From: Hormiphora californensis
Lineage: Eukaryota > Ctenophora > Tentaculata > Cydippida > Pleurobrachiidae
Reading direction: 5' to 3'
DNA length: 64,000 bases
Assembly (NCBI GenBank): GCA_020137815.1
Contig: CM035354.1
Location: forward strand, 4,358,796 to 4,422,795
The notes below the pieces were generated by a model. It was given only the letters and a program-made list of their open reading frames with translations, did not search any database and was not told the origin of the DNA. This document shows positions 47,623 to 63,870 of the stretch, piece by piece (within the stretch, counting starts at the first letter, position 1; each line of letters opens with the position of its first letter). Position numbers and translations under genes: made by a program.

Positions 47623-48216
47623 TTAGGGGAGAGACATGGGAAGAGGGAGATTGGGTATGGAATAGACGTGACGCAACCTAAACGCAATTAAAAGTACTGG
47701 GGTCTCCAAACGTGAACTCAAGAAGGCGGACAGGGAGTTAAAGGGGAATGGTTTCTATGATATTTGTAGAACGAGATACGCTTTACATGCATGGTAGATA
47801 AGAGAGATTTAGAGATATCAAAAACTTTACAAGTAGAGAGAGAGGAGATAGGGTTGTAAAGTGCATTGTATAAACGGGACAAGTGTTTTGTGTACATAGA
47901 AATGTCGAACAATGCACCCCAACGCCATGAGGTGGTCAAACACCCATAAACACATTTTTACAAGCTTTTTTCTAAGTTATATGTGACATAATATCATTTA
48001 ATTTAATTATTTTAAAAGATATCGACGACTTTTCAATGTTGTTTTACTTCCCTATACCCAAATTTCCGTACTTCCTACAATGCCCTTTTTCCCCGACTTA
48101 TCCGTGCTGAACTCTTCTAATCTTTCGCTCAGTCAAAAAATACTCTCCTGACCAACCAACTCCCGACTAATCATCTTCCCCCTGATAATTCTAACACTAT
48201 CTCCACTTCTAGCACC
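47623..48216. other. RCAN 3' flank and first copy of duplicated upstream region
   Basis: From 47936 (tcaaacacccataaacac) the sequence is repeated upstream of the second BTB gene (from 50141), marking the left part of the tandem duplication. No other gene is seen. Confidence 0.6.
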
Positions 48217-49848
48217 ATGTCATCTCCAGTTCCACAGGTTCCAGTCCCGCTAGATTTTGGTCGGCACCTTCTCCAAATAACCAAGTTTAACGACTTCGTC
48301 CTGACAGCCAGTGGGGGTGTGGATGTGAAAGGAAACTCTATGATTCTCTCCCTCAACAGTCAGGTCATTATGGACCTGATCAGTAATGTTGGGTGTATGT
48401 CTGTTGACTTGGAGGAATTTAGGGAGGACACCGTGAGAGCTGTTCTTCTCTCCTGCTATACCGGCACTACTAACATCACCAGGGAGAGTTTTAGAGAAAC
48501 TAACAAGATAGCGATTTCCCTCAAGATAGAGTGGTTAAAGAAGTGCTGCTTAGAGTTTTTTGAGGGGATGTGCACCGATGTGGAAGATTTTAAGGAGGCA
48601 GAACAACTCTTCCATGAGGCTGAATACGTCGTCAGGGAAGCAAATGATAGGTCACTGGCTGAGGTTATGAAAAGGAAGTTATCTTTCGAATTTATTAATG
48701 ACCTTATCCATTGTTTTGTTGCGGACATTAACAATCACTCTGATTCCTACAGTATCATCTGCACAGTTCTTTCCGTAACAGAGACGTGCACTGCGCTGAC
48801 AGGAGAGCTTGATTTAAGGGAAGAAGCCATCGGAACTCTTTCTCTTACGGAAAAAGAAAAGAGGATTCTCACCGGAGATAACCTAGCACAATATCGAAAT
48901 GGAAATAAGAAAGGATTTGAAACTTTGGTAAACTTGCTGGAGAAAATCGGAGATGGGCAGATTTTAGCAACATTATGGGGAGTCTATCGAGGTAAACACA
49001 GTTCCAGCCCACAAGAGGTGGAAGTCATCCCAATGTTCATGGACGCAACTAATATTATGAAATGTAAGTCTGCCGAGGAATTGATGGAACAACTGCTGGA
49101 AGATGAACGTGTCACAGATTACGACCTATTTGTTGATGCTATCGCTTTCTGGGAGTTTTATAGTAATTTGAGGAAACCCTCGACTATTAATATAATGGCG
49201 GGGACGACTGGAGAGCTAGAGTCAACTTTATACGTTATAAACGAAGATCTAAAGCTCGTGTGTGAATCCCTTTCCGTTTCTCAAGTTACGGCGAATCTTA
49301 GGACGAAAGCAAAAGAACGATTGGGCAGACCTCACTATGCTATTCCGAAGTCAGATCTCGAATGTCAACTACTTTCCAGTATGTGCTGGAATTCATTTCA
49401 AGTACCTTCCAATATTCGCTCAAACCTCGTTACTTCTTCATCTGGCTTTGACTATGAAGATTTTAATGATTCGTTTCTCCGTGAAAAGATTTACCACTTT
49501 AAACTGTCAGAGCATGAAAATAATGATTACGAATGTAAACTTGGTTCAGGTCCCTGTTGGATTGCAGCTAAATTTACACCGACTACAGAGAAACCTCACA
49601 AAGTCACTCTGCTAGCGGATCCATCTACAGCCGGGTTCTCTAATTTTTCAGGCCATCTTCATTTCAATGACTGGAATAAAGTACGATTTTACTGGATGTT
49701 CTGCTTTGAAGGCCAATCTGGTGTGATTCCTCTTAGCTGGTGGCTTCCTGATTGGACAATATTCCGTGATATTTTCGACGGTAAATGTATCACCACCTCA
49801 TGGGATGATCACGCTGATATAACAATTGGACTAGTATACAGTAACTAA
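48217..49848 (+). CDS. BTB-domain protein, copy 1 of a tandem pair
   Basis: Intronless 543-residue frame. Residues ~20-115 form a BTB fold: 'KFNDFVLTASGGVDVKGNSM', 'DTVRAVLLSCYTGTTNI', 'LKIEWLKKCCLEFFEG'. A BACK-like helical region follows ('EAEYVVREANDRSLAEVMKR'). The C-terminal third is not kelch: it contains 'GPCWIAAKFTPT', 'FYWMFCFEGQSGVI' and 'DHADITIGLVYSN', perhaps a beta-sandwich. BTB proteins commonly serve as CUL3 adaptors, but no partner is visible here. An acceptor-like 'cttctag' ends 4 bases before the ATG. Confidence 0.85.
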   Translation: MSSPVPQVPVPLDFGRHLLQITKFNDFVLTASGGVDVKGNSMILSLNSQVIMDLISNVGCMSVDLEEFREDTVRAVLLSCYTGTTNITRESFRETNKIAISLKIEWLKKCCLEFFEGMCTDVEDFKEAEQLFHEAEYVVREANDRSLAEVMKRKLSFEFINDLIHCFVADINNHSDSYSIICTVLSVTETCTALTGELDLREEAIGTLSLTEKEKRILTGDNLAQYRNGNKKGFETLVNLLEKIGDGQILATLWGVYRGKHSSSPQEVEVIPMFMDATNIMKCKSAEELMEQLLEDERVTDYDLFVDAIAFWEFYSNLRKPSTINIMAGTTGELESTLYVINEDLKLVCESLSVSQVTANLRTKAKERLGRPHYAIPKSDLECQLLSSMCWNSFQVPSNIRSNLVTSSSGFDYEDFNDSFLREKIYHFKLSEHENNDYECKLGSGPCWIAAKFTPTTEKPHKVTLLADPSTAGFSNFSGHLHFNDWNKVRFYWMFCFEGQSGVIPLSWWLPDWTIFRDIFDGKCITTSWDDHADITIGLVYSN

Positions 49849-50364
49849 AACTCTATAATCACACGATATTTGGTTGGTTTATTCTTGATGGGGGCTGACT
49901 TTTGACAAGAAGTCGTTGTTGCATGCAGTCCTTGTCATTGATTATGTTTACAGGAGTTTGGATAGTTAACAGGACTGCAGTTGTTTTAATATTGACAAGG
50001 TGTCAGAATTGTTTTTAACGCATTGCATGCTATTATGTTTGAAGTTTTGAATACCATACGATGCGAGACAGTTGCCTTTTTCAAATAGGATAGCTGAGAT
50101 TAGAAATGGTAACATTTTAGATAAAACGCCAACGTGTTAGTCAAACACCCATAAACACATTTTTACTTGTATTTTTTTTAGTTAATTTATCATTTAATTA
50201 AATTGTTTTAAACATCAAATACTTTATTAAATGTTGTTTTGCTTCCCCATACTGTTAAATCCACTTTCTTTTCTTACCCTTCTGTAGTCTATTATAAGAC
50301 ACCCCAACCTTTAAAACCTTACTTCTCCCTGATAATACTAAACACTATCTCCATTTTTAGCACC
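49849..50364. other. Spacer between the tandem BTB genes
   Basis: It includes the right-hand copy of the duplicated upstream region from 50141. No gene is seen. Confidence 0.6.
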
Positions 50365-51063
50365 ATGTCATCTCCGGTTCCACAGGTTCCAGTCCCACTA
50401 GATTTTGGTCGGCACCTTCTCCAAATAACCAAGTTTAACGACTTCGTCCTGACAGCCAGTGGGGGTGTGGATGTGAAGGGAAACTCTATGATTCTCTCTC
50501 TCAACAGCCCGGTCATTATGGACTTGGTCAGTAATGTTGGGTGTATGTCTGTTGACATGGAGGAATTTGGGGAGGACACCGTGAGAGCTGTTCTTCTCTC
50601 CTGCTATACCGGCACTGCTAACATCACCAGGGAGAGTTTTAGGGAAACTAACAAGATAGCGATTTCCCTCAAGATAGAGTGGTTAAAGAAGTGCTGCTTA
50701 GAGTTTTTTGAGGGGATGTGCACCGATGTTGGTTTTGAGCAGGCAAAACAACTTTTCCTTGAGGCTGAACACGTGGTCAGAGAAGCAAATGATAAGTCAC
50801 TAGCCATGGTGATGAAAAAGAAGTTTTCAAATAAATTGGTTATTGATCTTATTGAACATTTTATTCCTGATATCAAGCATCTGGATGATTCCTATGCTTC
50901 CACGTGCACAGTTCTTTCCTACGGAGTATTGTCTCTACTTTTATCTGATAGGCTAGCAAAAGGAGATATTGGGGATCTATCTCTCACAGAAAAAGATAGA
51001 TATGATCTAGCCAAATGGCAAACGACAACTTATCGCTCTATTGGCCTGCTTATGTCGAATTAA
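50365..51063 (+). CDS. BTB-domain protein, copy 2, truncated
   Basis: The first ~118 residues are almost identical to copy 1 at DNA level (about 20 bases upstream and ~350 downstream of the ATG). Divergence then rises sharply and the frame stops after 232 residues, within the region that in copy 1 continues as the BACK-like and C-terminal parts. An open frame to 51242 ('SLDGISSNSILKLTSSGKH') suggests decayed C-terminal sequence. It could encode a BTB-only protein that titrates copy 1, or be a recent truncated duplicate. Confidence 0.75.
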   Translation: MSSPVPQVPVPLDFGRHLLQITKFNDFVLTASGGVDVKGNSMILSLNSPVIMDLVSNVGCMSVDMEEFGEDTVRAVLLSCYTGTANITRESFRETNKIAISLKIEWLKKCCLEFFEGMCTDVGFEQAKQLFLEAEHVVREANDKSLAMVMKKKFSNKLVIDLIEHFIPDIKHLDDSYASTCTVLSYGVLSLLLSDRLAKGDIGDLSLTEKDRYDLAKWQTTTYRSIGLLMSN

Positions 51064-51380
51064 TGATAAGTTATACAACAGATAAGCATGTCAATAAGAG
51101 TGAAAAGACACTGATTAGCCTTGATGGCATATCTTCAAATTCAATCTTAAAACTCACCTCTTCCGGAAAACATATAGACCAGCAGTGTATTCTCAGACTC
51201 TCTAAATTAGTCCTATCTGTTATTTATTTCACTGGTTTTTAACTAGCTTTTAAAAGTAAAAAAAAGATCTACATCTATGTATAAGAAGAAAGATTTAAAA
51301 AAAAGTATCTTCGACCAGGTTGTATAGTACAGTGTCGACGGTATGGGTCCGTGCCCTTGAGCTATATTGTATTAAAGCAT

Positions 51381-51702
51381 GGGGGGGGGGGGTTCAACCC
51401 TAAAAATTTCGATCGATACCCACTTTTTTGGTAAATCAAAATTTTATGTTCGAATTATTCTTTTTGGGAGAGCACTCCCGTAAACGATCTTTTTCCCACG
51501 GATGGAAAGGGTGACGAAATTTTAGTTCGAATTATTCTTTTTGGGAGAGCACTCCCGTAAACGATCTTTTTCCCACGGATGGAAAGGGTGACGGAATTTT
51601 AGTTCGAATTTTACTTCGAAAAATTTCTAAAAATTTCGATCGATACCCTGATTTTGACAAATCAAAATCGGACTTTAAAGGTTGAACCCCCCCCCCCCCC
51701 CC
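51381..51702. mobile_element. MITE-like element with poly-G/poly-C inverted ends
   Basis: The left end is G12-TTCAACC and the right end is GGTTGAA-C17, an inverted pair. Inside are direct repeats of 'taaaaatttcgatcgatacc' near both ends (51401 and 51628) and two head-to-tail copies of a 77-bp unit at 51451-51527 and 51528-51604 that differ at very few positions. No coding capacity is seen. I see no certain target-site duplication. Confidence 0.75.
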
Positions 51703-52183
51703 TGCATTTCTTCCTGGATCCTTAGATCCGAGAGTATATTTTATCTTACTGCGGTAAGTGACAGTATTTTATATCATCTTGTTAGATATTTCATCTAGAA
51801 ATGATAACCGTAAATCTTTTGTATAGAGAAAAAACGCTTTTGAAACGAGAGTTAGTGAGACGAAGACCGTGTGATGCTAAAAAAAGTAGTCAAACATAAC
51901 AGACCCCGTGTTGTTCCATGGACAATGAAAAGCGGAATTTGTCTATATTTGTATTGTATTTATGTCTTTTTTTTCTTCTTTAGTGTTTAGTATTTAGCAT
52001 TATGTATCTTTATTTATCGTAGCATGATATTACAAAACATATTCTTTTAAAATTCCAAAACGACTCGATATCATTTACTCTTGCCAAAAAAACTTACGAT
52101 GAAGTTTTTTACCGAGGCTACCAGTCCTCAGGCAATACTTTATCATCGTGTTTATACCTCTAACATCTCTATCCCTCTTTAGC
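51703..52183. other. AT-rich spacer upstream of TIMM50
   Basis: No gene or RNA is seen. It ends in 'atccctctttag', 1 base before the TIMM50 ATG. Confidence 0.5.
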
Positions 52184-53146
52184 ATGTCACTAATTCCCAG
52201 GATAGCACTACGGAAGGTTGGCACGACCCTCCTAGAGCCAGCAGCCCGTGGTAGGTCCTGTCCTGACCAGCAACAGGTGGCATCCTACTACCTGAAACCC
52301 AAACAGAAAAACACCAACCACACCAAATGGGGTGCTATTGGTCTGGGTGTCTCATGTGTGGTTGGTGTGGGGATGTTGGGGATCAACTGGGACGGATTAG
52401 AGGATGAATATGTCGACCAGCCCAAGATATACCAGTTGTATGGGAGAGCCAGGACAAGGGTGTCTGATTGGGTAGCATACATGTTGGAACCTAGAGCTCA
52501 AGAACTGCTTCTACCTGACCTCCTACCTGCCCCATACCAGGCCCCCTACACCCTGTGTATAGAGATGGAGGACTTGTTAGTACATTCTGACTACACCAGG
52601 ACTGCAGGGTGGAGAACTAAGAAGAGACAGGGTCTTGATGTGTTCCTGGAGACACTCTGCAGACATTACGAGTTGGTTATCTTCACTAGAAAGGCCCCGA
52701 CACAGGAGACAATTGATGTGATTGAGGCTATTGACCCTAAAATGTGTGTCCTATACAAGTTGTTTAGGGACTCTGCTCGATACAGCAAGGGGGTGTACTT
52801 GAAGGATCTCAGTAACCTCAACAGGGACCTATCGAAGGTGATAATAGTGGATACGAAACGGGAGGCGACTGTCTGCCAGCCTGAAAATGCAATGATTATG
52901 CCAGCATGGATTGGAGGTGACGACATGGATTTGATTGATCTTGCTGACATGCTTGTGGTGATAGCCCAGGACCGACCTAAAGACATTAGGAAGGTTATAC
53001 AGAGTTATACAGGTATTGAGGACCCCGTCACGGCCTATAGGATGAGAAGGAAGGAGATATTAGAGGCGGAGAGTGTTAGAAAATACGAGGCACTACAGAA
53101 GAAGAAGAATCAAGGATCGGGACTTTTAGGGAAAAAGTGGTGGTGA
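52184..53146 (+). CDS. TIMM50: Mitochondrial import receptor subunit TIM50
   Basis: Inner-membrane receptor of the TIM23 complex that receives presequence proteins from TOM. Intronless, 320 residues (human 353). A basic N-terminus (MSLIPRIALRKVG) fits a presequence. A transmembrane segment 'GAIGLGVSCVVGVGMLGI' follows, then the FCP1/NIF-like domain: 'PYTLCIEMEDLLVHSDYTRT', 'GWRTKKRQGLDVFLETL', 'YELVIFTRKAPTQE', 'YKLFRDSARYSKGVYLKDLS' and 'NRDLSKVIIVDTKREA'. The phosphatase DxDx(T/V) site is degenerate (IEMED), as usual in TIM50. The start is chosen at the ATG next to the splice-acceptor-like site; an upstream in-frame start is less likely. Confidence 0.92.
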   Translation: MSLIPRIALRKVGTTLLEPAARGRSCPDQQQVASYYLKPKQKNTNHTKWGAIGLGVSCVVGVGMLGINWDGLEDEYVDQPKIYQLYGRARTRVSDWVAYMLEPRAQELLLPDLLPAPYQAPYTLCIEMEDLLVHSDYTRTAGWRTKKRQGLDVFLETLCRHYELVIFTRKAPTQETIDVIEAIDPKMCVLYKLFRDSARYSKGVYLKDLSNLNRDLSKVIIVDTKREATVCQPENAMIMPAWIGGDDMDLIDLADMLVVIAQDRPKDIRKVIQSYTGIEDPVTAYRMRRKEILEAESVRKYEALQKKKNQGSGLLGKKWW

Positions 53147-53630
53147 ATGGGGGATGATGAACTTAGATTTTTAAAGCTTTGAATTTTCTAGTTTTGTAGA
53201 AAAGACAGCCTTATAATGTGCAGCTTGGTAGCAGTGTCTGTGGTTGATTTTGTTAGTAATTTATTGCCCCCTTTTTAGAGCATGGAACTACTGTAAACCT
53301 GCTGCGCTGAATGTTTCGTGGAAATCTGATAAATATGTTTTCTGATATATCCTCTTTTCCAACAACTCCCGTTGTCCAATTCATGAACCATCCCCCCCCT
53401 CCCCCCATTCCCGTTCCACATTTTGTAGCTGTGGCAAATTCCCCCGCACGTTGTGAGAATCTCACTTTGCGTCGCGCGCCAAACCAAAACCTGTAACTTT
53501 TCTGTGTTGTCAGCATTTGTGAATGCGCGGCTCCCGCTCCCTTTCAAATACACTGCCAACCGATCCCCGGCTTCTCCGCCAACTACTGCACCCTAACTAA
53601 CTCACCTTCCTATTCTATCTAGTGTTCAAT
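53147..53630. other. TIMM50 3' flank and TMEM128 5' flank
   Basis: A CpG-containing patch 'gcgtcgcgcgcc' lies at 53468-53480. The segment ends in 'attctatctag', 8 bases before the TMEM128 ATG. No gene is seen. Confidence 0.5.
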
Positions 53631-54125
53631 ATGACCGAGGTCAGGAGACGGCAGTTTCCGGCTCCAGAGAATGAAGATGAAGAACCCCTCATCTCCAAAC
53701 TAACAGACGAAGAAAGGGAAGCAATGGACACCATGTTAGCCAAGAAAAACCGCAACAACCTCAATGCCTCGACTGTGCTGTGGATGATAGCTGCCCTAAT
53801 TGTGTTCAATATGACTGACTTTGCAAATGTGCTAATGAATGATGAGAGGATAAAAGAGGATTTGTTGAGATGGGGTTGTGGGTGTATTCTGGTTAACATT
53901 ATAGTCGGGATCTATCTGATCGTGGGTTTATCCTACCTACAAGGCAAGAGAGACTGGGAGAACCATGTCCATCCATCTCTAATTCCTGTTGCTACAATAT
54001 TTGCTGTAGGAGGGTTCGTGCTGTGTACCATAGCTCTCTGGCCAGTATGGGGAGGATGGACCATCCCGATTCTATTTGTTCTCTTCATGGGCACAATCAT
54101 GGGGTTTTCCCTGATGCCTTTCTAA
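53631..54125 (+). CDS. TMEM128: Transmembrane protein 128
   Basis: Small four-helix membrane protein of unknown function, 164 residues against 165 in human. An acidic N-terminus is followed by helices at about residues 47-65, 82-102, 120-138 and 144-162. The conserved block 'HPSLIPVATIFAVGGFVLCT' then 'IALWPVWGGWTIPILFVLFM' matches TMEM128. Intronless here. Confidence 0.85.
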   Translation: MTEVRRRQFPAPENEDEEPLISKLTDEEREAMDTMLAKKNRNNLNASTVLWMIAALIVFNMTDFANVLMNDERIKEDLLRWGCGCILVNIIVGIYLIVGLSYLQGKRDWENHVHPSLIPVATIFAVGGFVLCTIALWPVWGGWTIPILFVLFMGTIMGFSLMPF

Positions 54126-54447
54126 TCTTTGATTGAAAGGCAGATCTCCCCCTCTCTTTTTTGGTTCAAAGACTTTTATTTTTCCTCCCCTGTGACTCAG
54201 AATTTGGTCCCTATATGTGTTGTTAAATGCATGTTAAAGTTTGTAGTTTTAAAAGTGCAGCTGTAAGTTTAAAGTTAAAAAGTTTCAGATATTTCACATT
54301 TACGTTTTCTCATTCCCTCCCCAACTTCCCATTCCACACCCCTATAACACTCCACAATAACCCACTTTTCTCCCCACTAGCCCCCCCCCTTTCCCATTCC
54401 ACACTCCACAATAACCCACCCCTCTCTCTCTCTCTAGCTCCCCCACC
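54126..54447. other. Short spacer upstream of LRRCC1
   Basis: It contains repeated 'cattccacactccacaataacccac' units (54330-54420) and ends in a CT run with 'ctctctctag', 10 bases before the ATG. Confidence 0.5.
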
Positions 54448-59845
<5,398 letters not shown>

Positions 59846-60353
59846 ACACTGTTTTAGAGATTGTAGCTGTGATGAACTATTTGATGTGTGTGTAATGTTG
59901 GGCAATTAATTTAGTCTGGATTTGGATAATCTATTCAAGATAGTCCACAGAGAATATGACATTGGAGAATGCCTTCTGCAAAGGGCGACAAAGCATTAGG
60001 TCGAGTTTGTAATCTACTGGCCAGAATGTGACCATTAAATACACAGATTACGGAATAATACGACACAGAGAGCAGAATTTATTTAGTATTTGTACAGACA
60101 GTATAGTTTATTGTGTGAGATATGTAAATACCCACTTTTTATTTTTCCCACGTCAGTAAATTTTCTGCGTTTCTACTTTGTTCTGGTCGGTACGTGGCTG
60201 AAGGCTGGATAATTGGATAATTGGATAATGAGAGATGACCTATTATAATGGCCCGTACTGGTACATTATCACGGCAAGCGTGCAGGAAAACGTGGTCTCC
60301 AATTCTCAGTTACCCATTCTCAGTTACCCATTCATCCTATATACTGGGGTCGG

Positions 60354-60429
60354 CTGTCAGAGCATTGGCCTGACCCATTCTCGTTTCTCGGAGCGCGCGA
60401 GAACTGTGGTCAGAGCATTGGCCTGACAG
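60354..60429. mobile_element. Ultra-short MITE, copy A, with 8-bp target duplication
   Basis: A 76-bp element starting CTGTCAG and ending CTGACAG, flanked by the perfect direct repeat GGGGTCGG at 60346-60353 and 60430-60437. It contains two direct copies of 'gtcagagcattggcctgac' and a central 'cgcgcgagaa'. The 8-bp duplication fits a hAT-type transposase acting in trans. It shares sequence with 63807-63870. Confidence 0.88.
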
Positions 60430-61665
60430 GGGGTCGGGGGGGGGGGTGAGTGGAGCGCTCCACTCACCCCCCCCCCCCATCAAAACGGGGGCTGTTGCCG
60501 CCAGATAGGTCACGTTAATGTATGTGGTCACTGGTCTCGTTCTTTGTTGTTAAAAGCCAAAACTGAAGCTTCCATCTCTGTTACATCACCCCAGTTAAAA
60601 CTCTACTATCTGTCAGTTTCTAACGAGATAACGTATCCTTCTGTCTAACAGAAAAGGACATTTCATTCTGCTAGATTAGGAGGTTTATACGGCCAATAGT
60701 AGCTGGTTACTTACTGTTAACTTTTTACAACTTAGTAATTGGTACTTTGAATGGCACTTGTCAGCGCAATTTGTTCCGTGCTAGTTGTTTTAGATGTTTC
60801 GGCGCGCATAAGTGTGACCGATTTTGAGTGTAACCACCGTGAGAATTTTCATTTCCTGTTCTGTATCACCAGCTGTGAACTGTTAAAATACAGGGTACTT
60901 TTTATCTGCCTGGCTAGTTGTTGACTCCCCGTAGCAACGTGGTAATGGTATAGTATAGGTGTAAGCTGGGAGTCAGATTGGAGAACCGATTAAATAGTAG
61001 TGACCACTGACCGCCATTCACTAAAATTTTACAGGCTCGATTCAAGTAATTCTTGGCCAAATGTCATTTCCTGCTTAGATCCATATTGATTCTTAGTTCA
61101 GCACGCAGTGTCGTTTGACTTTCACTAGGCGTCTGCTTCTTTATTCTTCCATTTCTGCATGATTCTTGGGTAAAGAGATTGGGTGAGTGAGATAGTGAGA
61201 TAGCGACTATCCCTCTCTGTAGGAGAAAAAGAGAGCGACAGAGAGAAAGACTTGGGAAATTTAAGCTTATAAATAGTTTCCATGAGCAACTGTTCACTAA
61301 ACGGTTCAGACCGCCATAATGACCCTCCGGCCCTGTCTCTCTCTCTTGTTTCATTAATATTGTCTGCAGTATTCTGATATGTGGCCTACATTGTAGGCAT
61401 ATGTAATGATGATCAGGAAACCGCTATCTCTATCTCTGAGAAGGAAGAGCATCTCTCCCTTCCCCATCTTTCTCTCAATCTCCCTCTATCTCTCCCTCTC
61501 TCAGTCTCCCACTCTATCTCTATCCATCTCACTCCATCTCTCTTCCTCAATATGTCACTTAGTCCCTCCTCTCTCATATACTGCGGTTACTACTGAAGCC
61601 TCCCGGTTACACAGCTAATCTTTCAGATTATCCAACTTGAAGCACAGCATCATGTGGACCGTCTG

Positions 61666-61809
61666 TGGCATTCTAGTAGTTGTATGTGGATCACTTGGTT
61701 GTGGCATTCTAGTAGTTGTATGTGGACCACTTGGTTGTGGCATTCTAGTAGTTGTATGTGGATCACTTGGTTGTGGCATTCTAGTAGTTGTATGTGGACC
61801 ACTTGGTTG
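61666..61809. repeat. 36-bp minisatellite, four units
   Basis: Four near-identical 36-bp units of 'tggcattctagtagttgt...' start at 61666, 61702, 61738 and 61774, with a partial fifth at 61810. Units alternate between 'ggatcac' and 'ggaccac', so the true period is 72 bp. Being a multiple of three, it stays open on both strands, which explains apparent short ORFs. Confidence 0.95.
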
Positions 61810-62520
61810 TGGCATTCCAGTCCTAAAGTAATAAAGTAGTGTGACTGTGTGTTCACTTTTAGTACAATTTCCTTTTCCTTTTCACACGATTCTGACAGTG
61901 ACTGTGTTAACTGTGCAGCCTTTGTTGATACACAGTTAATTGGCAATTATTGGCAAGGTGAACTTCTTCACCGTGAAGAAGCAATGATATATCTTGGAAT
62001 ATATTTACAGAGAACATGTTCAGTTCAATTCAAATTGGTAATAAGCAAGGCCTTAGCTCAGTAATCATCTGTATCGGTCGTTAAACATGGCCTTGTTATA
62101 TCAATATGCCAGTCCTAATGTCTCTGTTTTGCTTGCTGCATTATGTGATCCAGTATTCTTGTGTATTCTATCTTGGAACAGTAGATAGGGGTAGCGTGTC
62201 TGGGACACGCTAGACAGATCTGGAGCGGACGAATGATCCTGGTCCCTGCTCCCCAGTAACATTTGTTGAGTAAGGGGTCCACCCCTTCCTCAACAAAGTC
62301 ACATAGTTTTTACGACCTTTTGAATAAAAGTATGAGTCTTTGGTCTTGTTTATTGTGGGTTGTTGAATATGCGTTTGTAATTGTGGGCATGTATGATGCT
62401 CTTAGTCAGTGGGGTAAGGGTGAGAGTCTCCCCTGCTCTCGGGACTATGTTTTTGTACTAACCATTCCTTATTGTTCTGTGTTCTAATCGCCAAAGACTT
62501 GGTACATTTCTATTTTTAGA

Positions 62521-63722
62521 ATGGTGGAACTCAAGCTAGCATCCTCAGATTCCACGCCTTCCTCTGACCACACTAGTAACGGGTGTACTAATGGAAATAC
62601 ACCGGGTGGTACAGTGAGATCAGCTCTCCTGAACGAGCAAGGGCGTCAGATCTCACCACTCGGATCATGTGTCAGATGATAGCGGGTCAGATATCACTGG
62701 ATATAATGAGATAGTCAGGATTAATGTGGGAGGAGGTATATTTGAGGTGGGTTGTGTGTGTGATTAGGTACCAACCAGCCTACTAAAAGTCTGTTACCTA
62801 CTTCAACTTGTAGACCAACTTTCAAAAAGTACCCGGGTTTGTGCACTTACTATCAAATTTAAACTCCTAAATTTTAGTCCAACCCCAACCCCCGCCACCC
62901 CCAGGTATACAGGTCGACATTGGAGCGATATCCAGCCACCCTATTAGGGGACAGGGCCAGGTTACAGAAACACTACGTGATGGAACATAACCACTACTTT
63001 TTAGAGCGTCACAAACTCATCTTCTCTAGCGTCCTTTACTTTTACCAGGTTCGTTTCTCAACACAGCCACACAACTACAAAAACAGGTAGCACAACCACT
63101 GTCACCTAAAAAACACTCCACCATGGGGCCCGTGCAGTTACACACAGGCACACACTGACCAACTTTTTATTTTGCAGAGTCAGGGTGATTTCTACATGCC
63201 AACCTGTGTCTCCCTGGAGCAGTTCAAACTGGAGTTGGAGTTCTTTGGGCTCCTAGATCACCACACCGAGTGGGTAGACAGGATGAGACTAGGAAATGCA
63301 AAGAAGAAAGCCAAAGCAAACAGTTTGTACGCAGATCCAAGGACATTTAGACAGAAATCATGGAACTTTTTCAATGACCCTGGTTATTCCGTTGGTGCTC
63401 GGATTTGGGCCATTATCGACGTGAGTGGTTCCAGTAGATCCTTGAAATGAACAACAGAAGAACTTCTACTAGAACTTCTGGCTTCTCATTTCAAGTTCTA
63501 GCTCTTGTGACTTCTGATTCTCAACATCTGCCTCTAACACTTTTATAACACATCTCCCTATCCCCCTATAGTTGATAGCCATCTCTACGGCAGTGCTGAT
63601 GTTCATTGTGGAGACAATGCATGTGGTAAAGGAGGAACTAGAGAACCCCAACAAGATCCTATCAACAAGCTTCTTCATAGGGGAAACAGCTTGTACAGCA
63701 TTCTTTGCAATTGAACTTATCG
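62521..63722 (+). CDS. Voltage-gated potassium channel, N-terminal part, runs off window
   Basis: Exons 62521-62746, 62905-63048, 63178-63420 and 63572-~63722; the rest lies beyond base 64000. The first exon needs one extra base removed at the GGG 62641-62643. The T1 tetramerisation domain reads 'IVRINVGGGIF', then 'VYRSTLERYPATLLGD', 'HYFLERHKLIFSSVLYFYQS', 'DFYMPTCVSLEQFKLELEFF', as in Kv1-Kv4 families. S1 is 'IWAIIDLIAISTAVLMFIVE' and S2 is 'STSFFIGETACTAFFAIELI'. Pore and voltage sensor are outside the window, so the subfamily cannot be fixed; a Shaker/Shaw-like type is likely. 'tatttttag' ends 1 base before the ATG. Confidence 0.88.
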
Positions 63723-63806
63723 GTTGGTGATGTCACTTGGTTATGTCACTGCCCACTGGACTAGGACCTACGTCCTACTACTACTAGTCAACTGCCCTAG
63801 AATATT

Positions 63807-63870
63807 CTGTCAGAGCATTGGCCTGACCCATTCTCGCGCGAGAACTGTGGTCAGAGCATTGACCTGACAG
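63807..63870. mobile_element. Ultra-short MITE, copy B, with 8-bp target duplication
   Basis: A 64-bp relative of the element at 60354-60429 with the same CTGTCAG/CTGACAG ends and two 'gtcagagcattg' boxes, but 12 bases shorter in the middle (ttctcgcgcgagaa palindrome). It is flanked by the perfect duplication AGAATATT at 63799-63806 and 63871-63878. Confidence 0.9.

Larger units (their letters stand above)
59846..62520. other. Repeat-rich intergenic region before the Kv gene
   Basis: It contains an ultra-short MITE (60354-60429), a perfect G/C-rich hairpin 'gtgagtggagcgctccactcac' (60446-60467), a CT-rich patch (61430-61560) and a 36-bp minisatellite (61666-61809). No supported gene is seen. 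Confidence 0.6.

Noticed and set aside
60446..60478. G-run/C-run hairpin as a further transposon end
   Set aside because: A perfect palindrome beside the MITE, but no repeat elsewhere in the window and no target duplication; treated as a local hairpin.
61615..61946. Short proteins such as MPQPSDPHTTTR repeats
   Set aside because: They arise from a 36-bp minisatellite open in several frames.
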